Positions 61,639 to 64,000 of a stretch of DNA of 64,000 nucleotides are shown piece by piece. A program made the translations under genes and the position numbers. The DNA lies in contig NW_027192651.1 in the NCBI RefSeq assembly GCF_949987515.2, positions 3,224,001 to 3,288,000 on the forward strand. Reading direction: 5' to 3'. The number at the start of each line of letters is the position of its first letter. The first letter of the stretch is position 1. The DNA is from Delphinus delphis (lineage: Eukaryota > Chordata > Mammalia > Artiodactyla > Delphinidae). The notes below the pieces were generated by a model. The model was not told the origin of the DNA and did not search any database. It saw only the letters and a program-made list of their open reading frames with translations.

Positions 61639-63219
61639 ATGTACAAAGCAATATCACTCTGCAATGAAATCTATGTCACCAGGCCCGTAGCAGCATAATG
61701 AGTGGATTCGGGTATGGTGATTCTAACTGAAATAAGTCTAACAGAAAAAGAAACATCAAAAAATATCACTAATACATGGAATTTAAACTTGGCTACAGAG
61801 GAACTGAATTACAAAACAGAACAGGGTCTCAAATTTAGAAAACCAACTTATGCTTGCTTAAGTGGAAAGGTGAGTTGGGGTGCTGCATAAAACCAGAGAC
61901 TGAAATGAGCACAGATAAAGTTCCTTAAGCCAAATATGGAATAGACAAGAGCTACTCCTTGCTCAACGAAATGGACTCCACACCCCATATTAAACGCCTA
62001 AGAATATTCCAGACTAGTAAGTATCTTAAAACCTATGGAATGCTATGTCTCCAAAAGAGAATCAAGCGTGTGTTCAAGGGTCATAAACGCAGCAGTGATA
62101 GGATTGGAGAGATTCGGTGAGCAAATGAAGACCCTTTGAAGTCATATTGCATGGTACCCATTCCACGGATCTCAACTCTCCAGGTTTAAGGTATTCTTTC
62201 TTCAGCTAAAACATGCATGTGGAACCCAGAGTATGATCAACCGTGTGATCGGGAGAGATGTTCAAATATGTCTCAGTTTTCGTCCCCTGGTACTTCGGTG
62301 CAACATTCCAGACGCTTTACTAACACTCTCCCCACTTGGAGAGTCAGTGCCTTTAACCTCCTGTTTGGCCCAGTTTGCAATTTCTGCGGAAGATGTACAG
62401 GAATAGGGAGAACCAATGAGAGACAAGCGGGAAGTGTCTGGATTGGCAAATTTAACTCTAATTTCCCACCAGGATGAGGAATTAACCAAAGGCTCAGCGT
62501 GCCGTGCCGGAACCACATTAGGGCCTGAAGCCATCCTGCGGTGTTGCGGCCAGCTCACAAGAAAGCGAGTTGAAGAAAGGAGCTCAGGGGCACTGTAATT
62601 CACAAACCTGCAGAGTTATAAATGACAGCTATCGTCCAAAAATACACTGAAGTAAGGCTGCCAAGAGGACTTGAAAGCGGGGCAGAATTGCAGGAAACCG
62701 ATTTCAGGAGGTAGACTGGAATTGCATTGAAAGCATAGGAAAAGAGGCAGAACGTCCACAATGATGCACTTGGCCAAAAAGGGCGTATGCGTTTTTTCCT
62801 GAATATATTCAGGAAAAAAGGCATACGCACTTTTTGGCCAACCAAGCAAGCTTGCAAAGGAAATCTGCACTACAATGAAGTCTCACTTCCCCCCGGTCAA
62901 AAGGGCCATCTGAAAAAAGTGTAAAATCCAGAAAGGCAGGACAGGCCATGGAGAACTGGGAGCCTTGTTATGCTGATGGGCGGGATGTAAATTGCCAACA
63001 GACACTTGGGAGAAGTGTATGGTGTTTCCTGAAACATCTAAAAAACAAAGCAACAGAGCCTAGGGCACTTCCACTTATGGTCCTATAGCTTAGGGAAATT
63101 AAAATCAAAAAGACACAGCCACCCCAAAGTTTGGGACGCCTCTGTTTACAAGAACCTCATTTACCGTACAAGTTCAATATCACAGAAAGTGAAAAATGGA
63201 TAAAGAACTTGTGGTACTT
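61639..63219 (+). repeat. Monomer C9 (short type, A8-like head, last of HOR-C)
   Basis: 1581 bp. A8-like head, a CAGACACTTGGG tail, and the CTCATTTACCG end shared with B12. Confidence 0.88.
62770..62841. mobile_element. Mariner-type palindrome in C9 (two mismatches)
   Basis: Right arm reads AAAAAAGGCATACGCACTTT: one new change plus the same CGCAC change seen in position-4 monomers. Confidence 0.88.
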
Positions 63220-64000
63220 ACGTACAATGCAATATCACTCAGCAAAAAAATCTATGTCATCAGGCCCGTAGCAGCATAATGAGTGGATTCAGGTACGATG
63301 ATTCTATCTGAAATAAGTCACACAGAAAAAGAAACATCAAAAGATATCACTAATACACGGAATGTAAACTTGGCTACACAGGAACTGAATTACAGAACAG
63401 AACAGGGTCTCAAATTTAGAAAACCAACTTATGCTTGCTTAAGGGTAAAGGTGAGTTGGGGTGCTGCATAAAACCAGAGATTGAAATGAGCACAGATAAA
63501 GTTCCTTAAGCCAAATATGGAATAGACAAGAGCTACTCCTTGCTCAACGAAATGGACTCAACACCGCATATTAAACGCCTAAGAATGTACCTGACTAGTA
63601 AGTATCTTAAAACCTATGGATTGCTATGTCTCCGAAAGAGAATCAAGCGTGTGTACAGGGGCATAAACGCAGCAGTGATAGGATTGGAGAGGTTCGGTGA
63701 GCAAATGAAGACCCTTTGAAGTCATATTGCATGGTACCCATTCCACGGGTTTCAACTACCCAGGTTTAAGGTATTCTTCCTTCAGCTAAAACATGCATGT
63801 GGAACCCAGAGTATGATCAACCATGTGATCGGGAGACGTGTTCAAATATGTCTCAGTTTTCATACCCTGGTACTCGGGTGCAACATTCCAGACGCTTTAC
63901 TAACACTCTCCCGACTTGGACAGTCAGTGCCTTTAACCTCCTGTTTGGCCCAGTTTGCAATTTCTGCGGAAGATGAACAGGAATAGGGAGAACCAATGAG
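63220..64000 (+). repeat. Start of higher-order repeat copy D (truncated by window end)
   Basis: The GTACTTACGTACAATGCAAT junction followed by a long A run, diagnostic of monomer 1, appears again at 63220. The 781 bp that follow match the first half of A1, B1 and C1, most closely C1. This predicts another module copy about 2 kb past the window end. Confidence 0.85.
63220..64000 (+). repeat. Monomer D1, partial
   Basis: First 781 bp of a position-1 monomer. Ends before its palindrome, which would be expected about 350 bp past the window end. Confidence 0.85.

Larger units (their letters stand above)
43722..63219 (+). repeat. Higher-order repeat copy C (9 palindromes)
   Basis: Third HOR copy, 19,498 bp, within a few bases of copy A in length and with the same 9-palindrome layout, although its short monomers C5 to C9 carry different combinations of variants from A5 to A9. 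The first monomer shares markers with HOR-D (CATACCCTGG and GACTTGGACAGTC), so C and D are closest in that part. Confidence 0.92.
1..64000 (+). repeat. Macrosatellite array of nested higher-order repeats
   Basis: The entire window is tandem repeat. A monomer of about 1.58 kb (long form about 1.75 kb) is arranged head to tail in one orientation and recurs about 30 times, each copy carrying a palindrome with TTGGCC and GGCCAA ends. Groups of 9 or 12 monomers, together with a 5.1 kb composite module, repeat at offsets of 19,495 and 24,226 bp. No unique flank is visible at either end, so the array extends beyond the window on both sides. L1-derived parts and the retroviral remnant all read on the plus strand, which sets the orientation. 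I recognise no named satellite family. Confidence 0.95.

Noticed and set aside
1..64000. CRISPR array or bacterial origin
   Set aside because: Regular repeats are present, but at 1.58 kb spacing with L1 and ERV content; clearly vertebrate.

Overview
This is mammalian repetitive DNA, not a gene-bearing region. The L1 3' ends, a mariner-type palindromic mini-element with TTGGCC...GGCCAA ends, and a class I (gammaretrovirus-like) endogenous retrovirus remnant together point to an even-toed ungulate or whale lineage (ruminant or cetacean). That assignment is inferred from recalled repeat families, not from a search. I see no intact protein-coding gene, no tRNA or rRNA gene and no CRISPR array. 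The many short open frames are by-products of the repeats.

The whole 64 kb is one head-to-tail macrosatellite with three levels. Level 1 is a monomer of about 1.58 kb, or about 1.75 kb in an older-looking long form. Each monomer is a mosaic: an L1 3' end (end of ORF2 plus 3' UTR), about 670 bp of sequence I do not recognise, and a 70-72 bp palindrome. The palindrome recurs 30 times, and in 15 copies both 36-base arms match perfectly. Level 2 is a higher-order repeat (HOR) made of one short monomer, one monomer split by a roughly 5.1 kb module, two long diverged monomers, and five to eight short monomers. Level 3 is the tandem repetition of that HOR: HOR-A 1-19495, HOR-B 19496-43721, HOR-C 43722-63219, and the start of HOR-D 63220-64000. 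HOR-A and HOR-C each have 9 palindromes. HOR-B has 12, and its extra 4.7 kb equals three more monomers.

The module (A 1922-7049, B 21417-26544, C 45644-50770) holds, in order: an L1 3' end with a G-rich tract; AT-rich tail sequence; a GC-rich block of unknown origin ending in a 74-bp tandem duplication; a broken retroviral pol piece with a YADD motif; degenerate sequence with a possible env trace; an LTR-like stretch; and a second L1 tail. The three module copies differ at only a handful of bases, so the ERV remnant has been copied along with the satellite and has not moved by itself.

Monomers within and between HORs share variants in mosaic combinations, as expected from unequal exchange and gene conversion. 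HOR position-specific variants (for example, a palindrome mismatch found in monomer 4 of every HOR) show that the HOR is the present unit of amplification. Monomer boundaries below use an arbitrary phase chosen so that monomer 1 starts at base 1.
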